The notes under the pieces: generated by a model
What the model saw: only the letters and a program-made list of their open reading frames with translations
Told to the model about the DNA's origin: nothing
Database searches by the model: none
Assembly: GCA_024709185.1 (NCBI GenBank)
Contig: JANJXE010000216.1
Span: 1-15,191 of the forward strand
Direction: 5' to 3'
DNA length: 15,191 nucleotides
Origin: Paludibacter sp.
GTDB taxonomy: Bacteria; Bacteroidota; Bacteroidia; Bacteroidales; Paludibacteraceae
Part shown: one piece after another, positions 6,136 to 13,479 of the stretch
Numbering within the stretch: position 1 is the stretch's first letter
Layout of the letters: each line of letters opens with the position of its first letter
Made by a program: the position numbers and the translations under genes

Positions 6136-7012
6136 TTGCAACCACCGGCACCGCATGACACCTGCACTGCGGATGCCAGCCGATGAATCGAAAAGACTTT
6201 GGGTATTTCCCTTTCTTTGATTCACATACCGGACAATTGAAGAACCGATTTGACCTGATGATTTCAATCCCGGTAACAAAGTCCAACTGTTGGTACTTTT
6301 CATAATCAGCAACACGATATGCCATGTTAATCTCCGTTCTGGTGAGGCGCATGGCATTCTTATATGAACTACGATATACACCGGGGCCGGGATGATATTT
6401 TTGGGCGTTTTTGGAGAGGTGAAGAATTCCGTGCTTGTCTTTCACTCTCCGGAAAAGCTTATCCGGATTTTGTAGGTACTGGCGCAAGTCCCGACTAAGC
6501 TGAGCAGCAGATCGTCCCTCACCTAATGCGATGTCGATTCCCAGTTCCAGTTCTCCTTTGAATTGCAGGGAGTAGTTCCACACACGGTCGGAAAGTCCCA
6601 GCCCGTTAATTTTCCTTTCCTGAAAAGCCTTCAATGCCTCCATATTTCGGCTTTTAAAGCGTGAAAGCTGTTCGGATGATAGTTTGGTTGCCTGAGACAT
6701 AAATTCGACGATTTGGTCGTTCTTAAAGCTCGAAGCAAGCCATTCCTGCCGTGACATCTCTCGGATATGAGAATACATCTGAGCGTTCAATAGATTGATG
6801 ATGGAATCCGCCTTTCGCTGAGCTTTGGGAAAGTTCTCAAAAGCAAACGGAACAGCAGGACTGGCAACAATTCCTTCCACTATCGTAGCAGCTTCATTGA
6901 TGGCCGACAAGTAGAGTTTTTGCAGTTGCAGAATGTACTGTTCAATGCGTTGATAATGCTGGCGGTCGTAGCTTATACCAATCTCCTTAACGGTGTATTG
7001 TGTTTTGTTCAT
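6122..7012 (-). CDS. Phage minor head protein, SPP1 gp7 / Mu gpF-like, probably C-terminally truncated
   Basis: A virion protein carried with the portal that helps build the phage head and eject DNA. The N-terminal 130 residues are helical. Residues 215-289 carry the hallmark C-terminal domain: RLTRTEINMAYR (222-233), RFFNCPVCESKKG (256-268) and GWHPQCRCHAVPV (278-290), a Cys/His cluster of the gp7/gpF family. Only six further residues follow (VANLFL). Relatives in Bacteroidales phages usually continue well beyond this motif, so I infer that the true 3' end is lost at the junction just downstream. The start overlaps the 63-aa gene as ATGA. No scaffold, capsid or tail gene follows, which supports a break here. 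Confidence 0.82.
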   Translation of the reverse strand: MNKTQYTVKEIGISYDRQHYQRIEQYILQLQKLYLSAINEAATIVEGIVASPAVPFAFENFPKAQRKADSIINLLNAQMYSHIREMSRQEWLASSFKNDQIVEFMSQATKLSSEQLSRFKSRNMEALKAFQERKINGLGLSDRVWNYSLQFKGELELGIDIALGEGRSAAQLSRDLRQYLQNPDKLFRRVKDKHGILHLSKNAQKYHPGPGVYRSSYKNAMRLTRTEINMAYRVADYEKYQQLDFVTGIEIIRSNRFFNCPVCESKKGKYPKSFRFIGWHPQCRCHAVPVVANLFL

Positions 7013-7200
7013 ACTGGTTCAATCCATCTGTCGTTAATCGTATCTCCTACCTTGATACGACCTTGCGCCCAAAGAGTATTGAGCGCTTGCCGTACCTTTT
7101 CGTAAACTTCCCTTTTAGTTGCGTAGGTTGGGAATTTTCGAGCCGATTGTTTCTCCTGAACAATCTCACTTATAACCTGCATCAATGCTTCTTCCATCAT
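7009..7200 (-). CDS. Small phage protein between portal and minor head genes
   Basis: A 63-residue protein that I do not recognise. It is predicted mostly helical at residues 1-45 (MMEEALMQVISEIVQEKQSA, then REVYEKVRQALNTLW), followed by a short basic turn and the ending GDTINDRWIEPV. The helix-plus-wing look might suit a small winged-helix fold, but there is no diagnostic motif. It overlaps the portal stop and the minor-head start by four bases each (ATGA in both cases), so it is certainly translated within the virion operon. Confidence 0.7.
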   Translation of the reverse strand: MMEEALMQVISEIVQEKQSARKFPTYATKREVYEKVRQALNTLWAQGRIKVGDTINDRWIEPV

Positions 7201-8615
7201 ACGGATGTTGGGAATGATTGAATAGTGTTGAGTTCCTTTTCTTCCTGCTGAATTTGCCGAAGTTCTGCTTCTGCATCTGCAACAAATCCAGCCATTTTAA
7301 CCCCTGTTTTTTGCGACATAACAGCTTTATTTCCGGTTGCTGTCATAATCACTTCCAGCTTATCGGATTCATCATCCATCATGAAGGGAGTTATCATGAA
7401 TTCAATATCTGTTGCTTTGGCAATTGAAGCCAGTTTGGTGTTGAAGTGACCGATGAAAGCCTTAACAACCGATGTTCTGCGCTGAAGGTATTCATCAAAC
7501 ACCTCCATGTGGTCTTGCACCTTTAAATGAGCATCGAGAAACATCAGTTTAAGAGCCTTTCCGGATATTCCTGTTCCGATGGATTTCACATTCTCAAAAG
7601 CGATGTTTGGAGTCTGACTTATGGTATAGATTAAGTCCAGTAGAGAAGAAATCTCCAACTTCACAGCTTCCGGAGCGTGTGTCCATGAAAGATAGTTAGC
7701 TTCTGATTCCTTTTCTCCAACTAGGATTTTTCCGCTTTCTCCCTTCTTTGAGAAACCTTTGATAGTACCTTTCACAAAGATGGTAGGCGAAGCATGATAA
7801 TCGTTCGTATCAGCGAAGTTAGAGAGTAGTTTTTCCAGGCGTTCAATCATGCATTGCACATCCTCGTAATCGGCTGTTTCAGTTTGAGCGTAAACGATAG
7901 GAATTTTACCGATTGGATTTTCTTTTGGGAAACCTTCAACAAGGGTTGCAGCACCTTCTGTTATATCGAACTTATAGATGAAGTTATCCGTATAGGTTTC
8001 AAAGTAACGTTTGTTTCGTCCGGTATTTTTGGTAGTGTATTCCCGTGAGAAAGCCACCATATCACCGTAATCATTGAAATAGGGATAGAGTATATCTCCC
8101 TTCATAGGGTTGAGTATCGACATCCGGAGTTTAAACCGTGAGCCAATACCATAGCGGGGCTCTTCTCCTTCCTCCAAAGGGACAGGATACCACAGTTCGG
8201 CAATCTCAGTACAGGAGAATAGAGCCTTTGCAATCTTTCGGTTTAAGGAGTTGATTTTGACATCATCCATTATCTCTTGGAATGCTGTAAAAACCAACTT
8301 CTGTTGTTCGTTGGCTGTCGCCTGAAGAACATGTTCAACCGGATTACCAAAGAGAAAAGAGGCTGCTCGCTTTACTATCAACTTTTGAAGAGCAAGGGCT
8401 ATTCGAGCCACCTTTTCGGTTCTGATTTCACCGTTTTCGTTTTTAATCAGCTTATTGGGTCGCTCTATCTCATCAAAGATAAGATGCTTTTGCGGGTCAA
8501 TAGCTGAAATGTATTTTTTAATGTCGGGAAGTTCCGCACCCCGACCTTTCTTTAGCTCCTGAATGATTTCCTCAGGGGTTGTCATTGTAAAAATCTCATC
8601 AACACTCATAATCAT
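7197..8615 (-). CDS. Phage portal protein, SPP1 gp6-like
   Basis: Subunit of the dodecameric ring at the capsid vertex through which terminase packs DNA. At 472 residues it has the usual length for SPP1 gp6-type portals. Recognisable blocks are RPNKLIKNENGEIRTEKVAR (about 52-71), VKRAASFLFGNPVEHVL (about 80-96), the helical TLVEGFPKENPIGKIPIVYA before the stem region, and NIAFENVKSIGTGISGKALK (about 342-361), typical of the wing-to-stem part. The position after terminase and before the gp7-like gene is the standard order. The frame is open to a TTG at 8618; I choose the ATG at 8615, and the ATG at 8609 is also possible because no strong ribosome site decides. Confidence 0.88.
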   Translation of the reverse strand: MIMSVDEIFTMTTPEEIIQELKKGRGAELPDIKKYISAIDPQKHLIFDEIERPNKLIKNENGEIRTEKVARIALALQKLIVKRAASFLFGNPVEHVLQATANEQQKLVFTAFQEIMDDVKINSLNRKIAKALFSCTEIAELWYPVPLEEGEEPRYGIGSRFKLRMSILNPMKGDILYPYFNDYGDMVAFSREYTTKNTGRNKRYFETYTDNFIYKFDITEGAATLVEGFPKENPIGKIPIVYAQTETADYEDVQCMIERLEKLLSNFADTNDYHASPTIFVKGTIKGFSKKGESGKILVGEKESEANYLSWTHAPEAVKLEISSLLDLIYTISQTPNIAFENVKSIGTGISGKALKLMFLDAHLKVQDHMEVFDEYLQRRTSVVKAFIGHFNTKLASIAKATDIEFMITPFMMDDESDKLEVIMTATGNKAVMSQKTGVKMAGFVADAEAELRQIQQEEKELNTIQSFPTSV

Positions 8616-8628
8616 CAACTTAAAAATC

Positions 8629-10131
8629 TTAGTAAAATAATCCGCTTAAATCCTGCACGTTATTGTGGTTGTGTGGATAGAAGGTGTTAGCCAGTGCATC
8701 AAACTTATCGGGTGAGCGTTTAATCCTCTCCACTAAGTTCTCCTTCTTCTCGATAGCTATGGAGCCGTTCGATTGAAACACCCATTTGATTTCAGTAGCT
8801 TCCTCCAACAGCTCATCATCTGGCGGCAGGCAGGGATAGTTTTTGTTTTTAGGATCGAGCCAGTCACGTACACACCAGTACAGGTAGGCTTTCATATTCA
8901 GAAAGGTATAAACTCCGGTTACATCGTTCAGTCCCGAAGCACTTTCAGAGAATTTGCATGAAACGGCATTGTCAAAACCGAGCTCTAAAAGCCGGGAATA
9001 AACTCCAGCTCCTTCACCAATAGTATCAATAAAAGCCATTACCCGCTTATCTTTCAGATGTCGGGCAATCATTCCGGTTACATGCATGTGGTCAGCCTTT
9101 CCTCCGGATTGATGGAGTTGAAAGCGTTCAACAAACTTGCCGTAACGATGACAAAGCACCGAACGGTCACGACCCATTCCGGCCACATCAGCACCGATGA
9201 TAAGTTTGGAATGGTTAATGGGTTGTTCCTGCGTGTAAATCTCCCAGTTCCGGTTGGCAATCTCTATCCATTCGTAAGGGATAAGAACATCTTCTGCAAC
9301 CTTTGGAAACATCCCTCTCACCTTCACACGGAAAAGGTCGTTGGGTCGATAAAAACTACCTTCCCATACAAAGTCACCCTCTCCCTCGTTGAAATCATCC
9401 TCTGAGATAGGAGTTGTCCATGTCACTACCTTATCCTTTACCCATTCATAGTCCACCTGTCCGGGAATCCTGTTTTCTTTGGTAACCACATTCTCCGCAT
9501 TAAGAGAATCCAGCCGGAATTTAGAGAATCGTTCCGCTTTCATTGCCCGTGCAGCATAGCCTGTTGTTACGTTTGGGTTGAAGACAATTAACAGCCGTGA
9601 ATTACCCTGTAAGTTCCCTTCTATAGCGTTGAAAGTAGTTTCGGTAATACCTGATGCCTCCGTTACGACAAACATCGTATTGGAAGCGTGAAAGCCTGAC
9701 CATGCTTCTGTTGCATCGTCTCCTGCCTTGAATCCGGTAAGAAACCACTCCTCATAGTTAGTCCGGATGTCACCTGCAACCAATCGCCCAGGCAAACATC
9801 CTGCATTGCGAAATAGTCGCCTGACTTCCGGAACCATGATATTCAGCACCTGTCGTCCTGTAGGGGCTGTCATTGCTACCTTGGTGTTTTCTACCAGTCT
9901 GCCATCTTTTGAGAATTTTGGAGTGAGGTAAAGAAAGCATAAGCTGGCACAAGCAGCCACGAAGTCCTTCCCTCGTGCTGTTCCACTTGCTACGGCAGTC
10001 ATGGGATTGTGTTGTACCGATGAAATGATAGCCTGCTGTTCGTGATCCAGCCGGGCTTTCAAAACATCCCTCACAAAGAGATTCCAGTCTTCCTGCCAGC
10101 GCTTAAAACTTTTAATATACTTTTCATTCAT
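8629..10131 (-). CDS. terL: Terminase large subunit (TerL)
   Basis: The ATP-driven motor and nuclease that packs and cuts phage DNA. At 500 residues it is full length. The N-terminal ATPase has a Walker A-like loop ASGTARGKD (48-56), a TAPTGRQV segment (88-95), and Walker B MFVVTEAS (153-160), in which Thr replaces the usual first Asp while the catalytic Glu is kept. A coupling-like segment follows at LIVFNPN (181-187). The C-terminal RNase H-like nuclease shows GADVAGMGRD (313-322), AFIDTIGEGAGV (366-377) and SPDKFDAL (473-480), giving D315, D369 and D477 as likely metal ligands. Its start overlaps the small subunit stop by eight bases. Confidence 0.93.
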   Translation of the reverse strand: MNEKYIKSFKRWQEDWNLFVRDVLKARLDHEQQAIISSVQHNPMTAVASGTARGKDFVAACASLCFLYLTPKFSKDGRLVENTKVAMTAPTGRQVLNIMVPEVRRLFRNAGCLPGRLVAGDIRTNYEEWFLTGFKAGDDATEAWSGFHASNTMFVVTEASGITETTFNAIEGNLQGNSRLLIVFNPNVTTGYAARAMKAERFSKFRLDSLNAENVVTKENRIPGQVDYEWVKDKVVTWTTPISEDDFNEGEGDFVWEGSFYRPNDLFRVKVRGMFPKVAEDVLIPYEWIEIANRNWEIYTQEQPINHSKLIIGADVAGMGRDRSVLCHRYGKFVERFQLHQSGGKADHMHVTGMIARHLKDKRVMAFIDTIGEGAGVYSRLLELGFDNAVSCKFSESASGLNDVTGVYTFLNMKAYLYWCVRDWLDPKNKNYPCLPPDDELLEEATEIKWVFQSNGSIAIEKKENLVERIKRSPDKFDALANTFYPHNHNNVQDLSGLFY

Positions 10132-10504
10132 CTTCCACCTGACTTGCAGCTTTCATTAATTCCTCGAATGGATTAATAGTAAGCTGGTTGTCGATGGTTT
10201 CGATGTATCCACGTTTCTTGCCTTTGGTTTTTAGAAAGAAGAAAATACTTGCTTCCTTCTGTTCGTGAATATTTTTCTTTAGCATTGACTCTGCCATGTC
10301 GAGTACTTCCTCATCCAGCTCCTCTATCCGTTCCCTGAAGTAGGGGTCGGTCTTCATCCATTCGTAAAAGCAGTTTCTCGATATCTTGGTATGCCTGCAT
10401 GATGCTGACACGTTACATGCGGACTTATCGTAAGCAGACACGAAGGTTAATTTATTCCTCCGTGTCGCAGCAGTTCCTGAGAACTTGGTTTTTTTATGTG
10501 TCAT
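10124..10504 (-). CDS. terS: Terminase small subunit
   Basis: The DNA-recognition partner of the packaging motor. At 126 residues it is the usual size. A basic N-terminus is followed by a helix-turn-helix at about residues 30-52 (NVSASCRHTKISRNCFYEWM) and then FRERIEELDEEVLDMAESML, a helical oligomerisation segment of small terminases. The pattern of a KISRNCFYEW helix followed by an acidic coiled helix is typical of Bacteroidota phage and prophage small subunits. It lies directly upstream of, and overlaps, the large subunit, which confirms the role. The short acidic tail (QVEDE) contacts the large subunit in related systems. Confidence 0.85.
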   Translation of the reverse strand: MTHKKTKFSGTAATRRNKLTFVSAYDKSACNVSASCRHTKISRNCFYEWMKTDPYFRERIEELDEEVLDMAESMLKKNIHEQKEASIFFFLKTKGKKRGYIETIDNQLTINPFEELMKAASQVEDE

Positions 10505-10520
10505 ATTATGTCATTCCATT

Positions 10521-11198
10521 TCACTCGAATAATGTACTTTGAATTGATTGTTCGGGTTTGCTCTTCTCCGGCTGATAGGATTTGTACTTGTAGGACTTGA
10601 GTGTTTCAATCTCCGCTTTCTTTTGATTTGAAGCATTTAACCAGTCCTTGTCAGTCCAGCGTTTCCGGCAGGCATCACGGTAATTCAACTCATTGGGCTG
10701 TACCTTGTGGTTATCAACCAGACTACCTTCGGTGAAAAAGTCCTCGATGGTTTTACCTTTGATTTTGCCCCTTCGTGTGTGGATATCCAAAGCGTAATCA
10801 GGAATCTGTCTCATCTTGGTATCAACGAAAAGGTGAGAATCAAAGTAGTAGTTCAACGCCCAGTCGGTATGCCTGCTTTTGGGTGAGTTAACCAAATAGA
10901 GAATAGCCTGCACATAGGGCAATCGTTCCTGCTTCTTCTTGTCTCCCTTGTTTGAGGATAGTTTTTCGTACTGCCAGTAAAGAGAATTGATGACAACCGT
11001 TGCCATAGGATTAGCCAGACCGATATCCTCCGTTGAGATGATAAACATCCGTTTCCATGCATAGGGGATGAAGCCACTTTCGTACAGCTCCACACCCCAA
11101 TACATGGCTCCTTCTTCGTTGCACCTTCTGATTTCTTTCTGAAAAGCGGAAACAACCTCGAACAGGTCGTAACCGTTTAATGTCGTTACTTGCTCCAT
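10521..11198 (-). CDS. Stand-alone RarA/MgsA C-terminal-domain protein
   Basis: Residues 8-120 match the C-terminal collar/oligomerisation region of RarA (MgsA) ATPases: DLFEVVSAFQKEIRRCNEEGAM, then MFIISTEDIGLANPMA (51-66; compare the family core SEDIG-ADP) and QAILYLVNSPKSR (97-109). Residues 133-160 (PDYALDIHTRRGK ... EDFFTEG) extend this. The AAA+ ATPase module with Walker motifs is entirely missing, so this is not a RarA enzyme but an isolated domain; such forms occur in phages. The last residues read QSTLFE, close to the QL[SD]LF peptide that binds the beta sliding clamp. Recruitment to the replication fork is therefore plausible. It lies between the glycosyltransferases and terminase in one operon. 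The function is not established. Confidence 0.75.
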   Translation of the reverse strand: MEQVTTLNGYDLFEVVSAFQKEIRRCNEEGAMYWGVELYESGFIPYAWKRMFIISTEDIGLANPMATVVINSLYWQYEKLSSNKGDKKKQERLPYVQAILYLVNSPKSRHTDWALNYYFDSHLFVDTKMRQIPDYALDIHTRRGKIKGKTIEDFFTEGSLVDNHKVQPNELNYRDACRKRWTDKDWLNASNQKKAEIETLKSYKYKSYQPEKSKPEQSIQSTLFE

Positions 11199-11225
11199 AT
11201 CTTTCTGTAAATTAGGTTTTTATAT

Positions 11226-12050
11226 TTATTCAAACTTACAATTGGATAAGTGATTTTGCAAGCTGTCATCTTCGCAGTTTAACGAAGTATAACGATATTT
11301 ATCTAAGTAGTAACTGATGTCTACATCGACACCAAACCAGCTCGAGCCGGGCTTTTCCTTCACTTCGGGAAAATCCTTTTGAAGAAGGTGGATAGTGTCT
11401 AAAGCATCCTGTTTGCGGTTGTAAACCTGACATCCTTCCTTGTTAGCATTCTGCACTACCTTTAGGCCGGATAAGCCGTAATTAAGCGTGTGAAAGCCTT
11501 TCTTCCACATGTAAAGAGAGGTGAGTGTATTGGTAAACTCCCGCATATCGGGATTAATTTCTTCAACAGCATCCAGTCGGATCATTGCAATACCCTGAAG
11601 TGGTTTATTGAGGTGTGTCCATTTGTGGATATTTTTCTTTGAGTAAAGCCAGTAACGGTACTGAGTAAAGCGTATCCCACCGATTGATGGGAATTGTTCC
11701 ATAGCCTGATGGCAGTCTGAAAGAGTCTGCATAAATGCTTCCAATGGTTCTTCTGTATCAATACGGGCAAAGCCATCTACATCATCATCGAGCTGGAAAA
11801 GGTATTTGAAACCCTTTTCTTTAGCGTACCTTCTGATGTAGTTGAGTGAGTACATTAAGCCCTGCTTTGATTCAGGAAGTGTTTCGACTGCATCACCTAA
11901 GTAGTACTTATACAGAAAACGTTCCTTTGGCTCAACAAATACCTTTACATTGGGCAGTTCTTTTGCCCACGACATGGTTTTCTTTGTGATGTATTCCGGA
12001 CGTGAAAGTGATGGAATACCGATGAATGTATCTTTTAAAAATGGCTTCAT
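11226..12050 (-). CDS. GT-A-like glycosyltransferase, phage TAGT-type (second of two)
   Basis: A 274-residue protein with a nucleotide-sugar transferase-like fold. The N-terminus reads FIGIPSLSRPEYITKKT (9-25) and the donor-metal motif is FQLDDDVDGF (85-94). Further blocks are GIRFTQYRYW (125-134) and a LQGIAMIRLD segment, and the C-terminal part ends with HLLQKDFPE and GSSWFGVDVD. The best fit is the phage glycosyltransferases linked to TET/JBP and base hypermodification (TAGT-like), which add sugars to modified bases. It appears to be a distant paralogue of the gene before it. The ATG at 12050 is two bases past the previous stop; a TTG at 12056 with a four-base overlap is the alternative. 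The acceptor (DNA base or other) is inferred only from neighbours. Confidence 0.65.
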   Translation of the reverse strand: MKPFLKDTFIGIPSLSRPEYITKKTMSWAKELPNVKVFVEPKERFLYKYYLGDAVETLPESKQGLMYSLNYIRRYAKEKGFKYLFQLDDDVDGFARIDTEEPLEAFMQTLSDCHQAMEQFPSIGGIRFTQYRYWLYSKKNIHKWTHLNKPLQGIAMIRLDAVEEINPDMREFTNTLTSLYMWKKGFHTLNYGLSGLKVVQNANKEGCQVYNRKQDALDTIHLLQKDFPEVKEKPGSSWFGVDVDISYYLDKYRYTSLNCEDDSLQNHLSNCKFE

Positions 12051-12052
12051 AA

Positions 12053-12799
12053 TCAATAAGGAAATTTAAGTGAACGTTCTCCGATGTTTACATTCTGTTT
12101 AAGAGCTGTTGGTTCCTTGTACTGGATAGCTTCTCCAAACTTTTGCCGCAGGTAGAGCGTGTTTCTTATCATGCTCTCACGGGTGCGATAGTCATTACAT
12201 CCTCCCAAAGCGGTGAAGTTTCCATCAGTAACAAATGAATACCGATTATCGATAAGGCAATATCGGTGCATGTAGATAGTGAGACAGGAAATGTAATGGT
12301 CTTCACCTTCTGAAAGATTCAGGTCGTATGCCAGTCCGTGTCCTCTGATGAAACCACAGAATGAAGCATTCATGTAACCAGTATGTACAATGGGTGAAAA
12401 AGCATTGTATTCAAGTGGATTCCTGATTTTAGAAAATGAGAAAACCCTCGAATTGATTTGCTTTGAGATATAGGCCGTTTGATTGATGATTTCAAGTATT
12501 GTTTCCGGGTCATCGATAGTTCCGGAACCTTCCCCGTAGAAGTAGTTCTTTCTCACTGATACCACATCATCATCAATCATAAAAACATCCTCACTGGCCC
12601 AGTTATCCAAGATCCATTGCCGTGTATGAGTTATCCCTCTGATATGCGAAGGAACACCCACCACTTCCGTTTTGGGATTGTGAGCTTTATAGTCTTCCGC
12701 TTCTCCTGCAGGAACAACCAGTACCAGTGATGGAATGAGTCGGGTTGTCCGAACATTATTTGCCCTTCCTTTTGACGGGCACACTATCTTAATTGACAT
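12053..12799 (-). CDS. GT-A-like glycosyltransferase, phage TAGT-type (first of two)
   Basis: A 248-residue protein. It opens with MSIKIVCPSKGRANNV and has the GT-A metal motif VFMIDDDVVSVRK (72-84), a FCGFIRGHG turn (148-155) and a GED at 165-167, where inverting GT-A enzymes carry their catalytic acid/base. The C-terminal LYLRQKFGE resembles LLQKDFPE of the next gene, suggesting an old duplication. I take the ATG at 12799 rather than the in-frame ATG at 12859: the PSKGR core then starts at once and a strong GGGAGGAGG ribosome site lies about 7 bases upstream. The start overlaps the ParB-like gene by 11 bases. Such enzymes cluster with ParB-like proteins in predicted DNA-modification operons. 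Confidence 0.68.
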   Translation of the reverse strand: MSIKIVCPSKGRANNVRTTRLIPSLVLVVPAGEAEDYKAHNPKTEVVGVPSHIRGITHTRQWILDNWASEDVFMIDDDVVSVRKNYFYGEGSGTIDDPETILEIINQTAYISKQINSRVFSFSKIRNPLEYNAFSPIVHTGYMNASFCGFIRGHGLAYDLNLSEGEDHYISCLTIYMHRYCLIDNRYSFVTDGNFTALGGCNDYRTRESMIRNTLYLRQKFGEAIQYKEPTALKQNVNIGERSLKFPY

Positions 12800-13427
12800 T
12801 TGTAGCCTCCTCCCAAATTTCCTGAAAACGTTGAACAGTAAGTACGTGTGCTTCTCCAATTTTGGAGTTTTTGTAATCCTTCATCTTCTGAAGTTTAAGT
12901 ACGTTCCTCAGCCAGTTTAAGTCCATCTCGTTATCACAGAAAATCATGATAGTTGAGTATTTCTCATTGAACTGCTGAACTATCGGCATTTCAGCATTGT
13001 CGTTTGTGATGGCTTTGAATTTTTCCTCAAACTCACTTTGGATTTTGCCTATCTCCTTGTCAGTAAAACCTACTTCAAAAAGGAATTTCTTATCGAAGAA
13101 CTCATTGAGCATTTCGAAGTCAAACTCAGCCTGATTCTTATTGAGTCGAAGGTTAAGCTCCTTTTCCCCCTGTTCATCCAGCGTTACTTCAATACAGGGA
13201 GCTTCGGTGTAACCCATAGCCTTAGCGATTTTCAGACGTTGATTACCACCAACTACTATGTTCAACCTGTCAGGATGAACGTTTACTACCAAAGGCTGAA
13301 CAAAGCCAAAGGTTTGGAGTGATTTTTTGATGTCCTCCCGTTGCTTAGCTGTTATCTTGCGGGGGTTGTACGTAGGTTCGATTAATGAATCGATGTCCTT
13401 GTATACTATTTTTAGATTGTTTTCCAT
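12789..13427 (-). CDS. ParB/Srx-fold protein, phage DNA-modification type
   Basis: Residues 8-100 form a ParB N-terminal domain: IEPTYNPRKI (16-25), LQTFGFVQPLVVN (37-49), VVGGNQRLKIAKAMGY (58-73) and RLNKNQAEFD (94-103). The GGNQR motif takes the place of the GEHR/GGHR box that binds nucleotide in chromosomal ParB. No centromere-binding helix-turn-helix follows; instead residues 145-205 form a second region (FNEKYSTIMIFCDNEMDLNW ... GEAHVLTVQRFQEIW) seen in phage ParB-like proteins that travel with methylases and base-modifying enzymes. At 212 residues it is far from a plasmid partition ParB, and no ParA is nearby. It heads the glycosyltransferase block after a 52-base gap. Confidence 0.82.
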   Translation of the reverse strand: MENNLKIVYKDIDSLIEPTYNPRKITAKQREDIKKSLQTFGFVQPLVVNVHPDRLNIVVGGNQRLKIAKAMGYTEAPCIEVTLDEQGEKELNLRLNKNQAEFDFEMLNEFFDKKFLFEVGFTDKEIGKIQSEFEEKFKAITNDNAEMPIVQQFNEKYSTIMIFCDNEMDLNWLRNVLKLQKMKDYKNSKIGEAHVLTVQRFQEIWEEATNVN

Positions 13428-13479
13428 ACTACAAAAACGAATGTAAATATACTAATTAATGCTTATATGATAAGCACTT
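13428..13479 (-). promoter_or_regulatory. Intergenic gap with perfect hairpin/palindrome upstream of the ParB-like gene
   Basis: This is the widest gap in the phage gene block. TGCTTAT (13460-13466) and ATAAGCA (13470-13476) form a perfect 7-base inverted repeat around three bases, immediately after the NinG-like stop codon. On the - strand TACATTCG (one base off TAnnTTTG) lies between the palindrome and the ParB-like start codon. It may be an operator with an internal promoter for the modification and packaging genes, or a weak attenuator; it has no long T-run in the direction of transcription. Confidence 0.35.

Noticed and set aside
9058..9405. 115-codon open frame on the + strand inside terL
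   Set aside because: It is antisense to the conserved TerL nuclease region, whose motifs explain the open frame.
12800..12859. Upstream ATG extending the first glycosyltransferase by 20 residues
   Set aside because: The extension lies wholly inside the ParB-like gene and lacks a good ribosome site, whereas GGGAGGAGG precedes the ATG at 12799.
12789..13427. Plasmid or chromosome partition ParB
   Set aside because: There is no ParA, no helix-turn-helix centromere-binding domain and no parS-like repeats; the protein sits in a phage operon and matches the short phage type.
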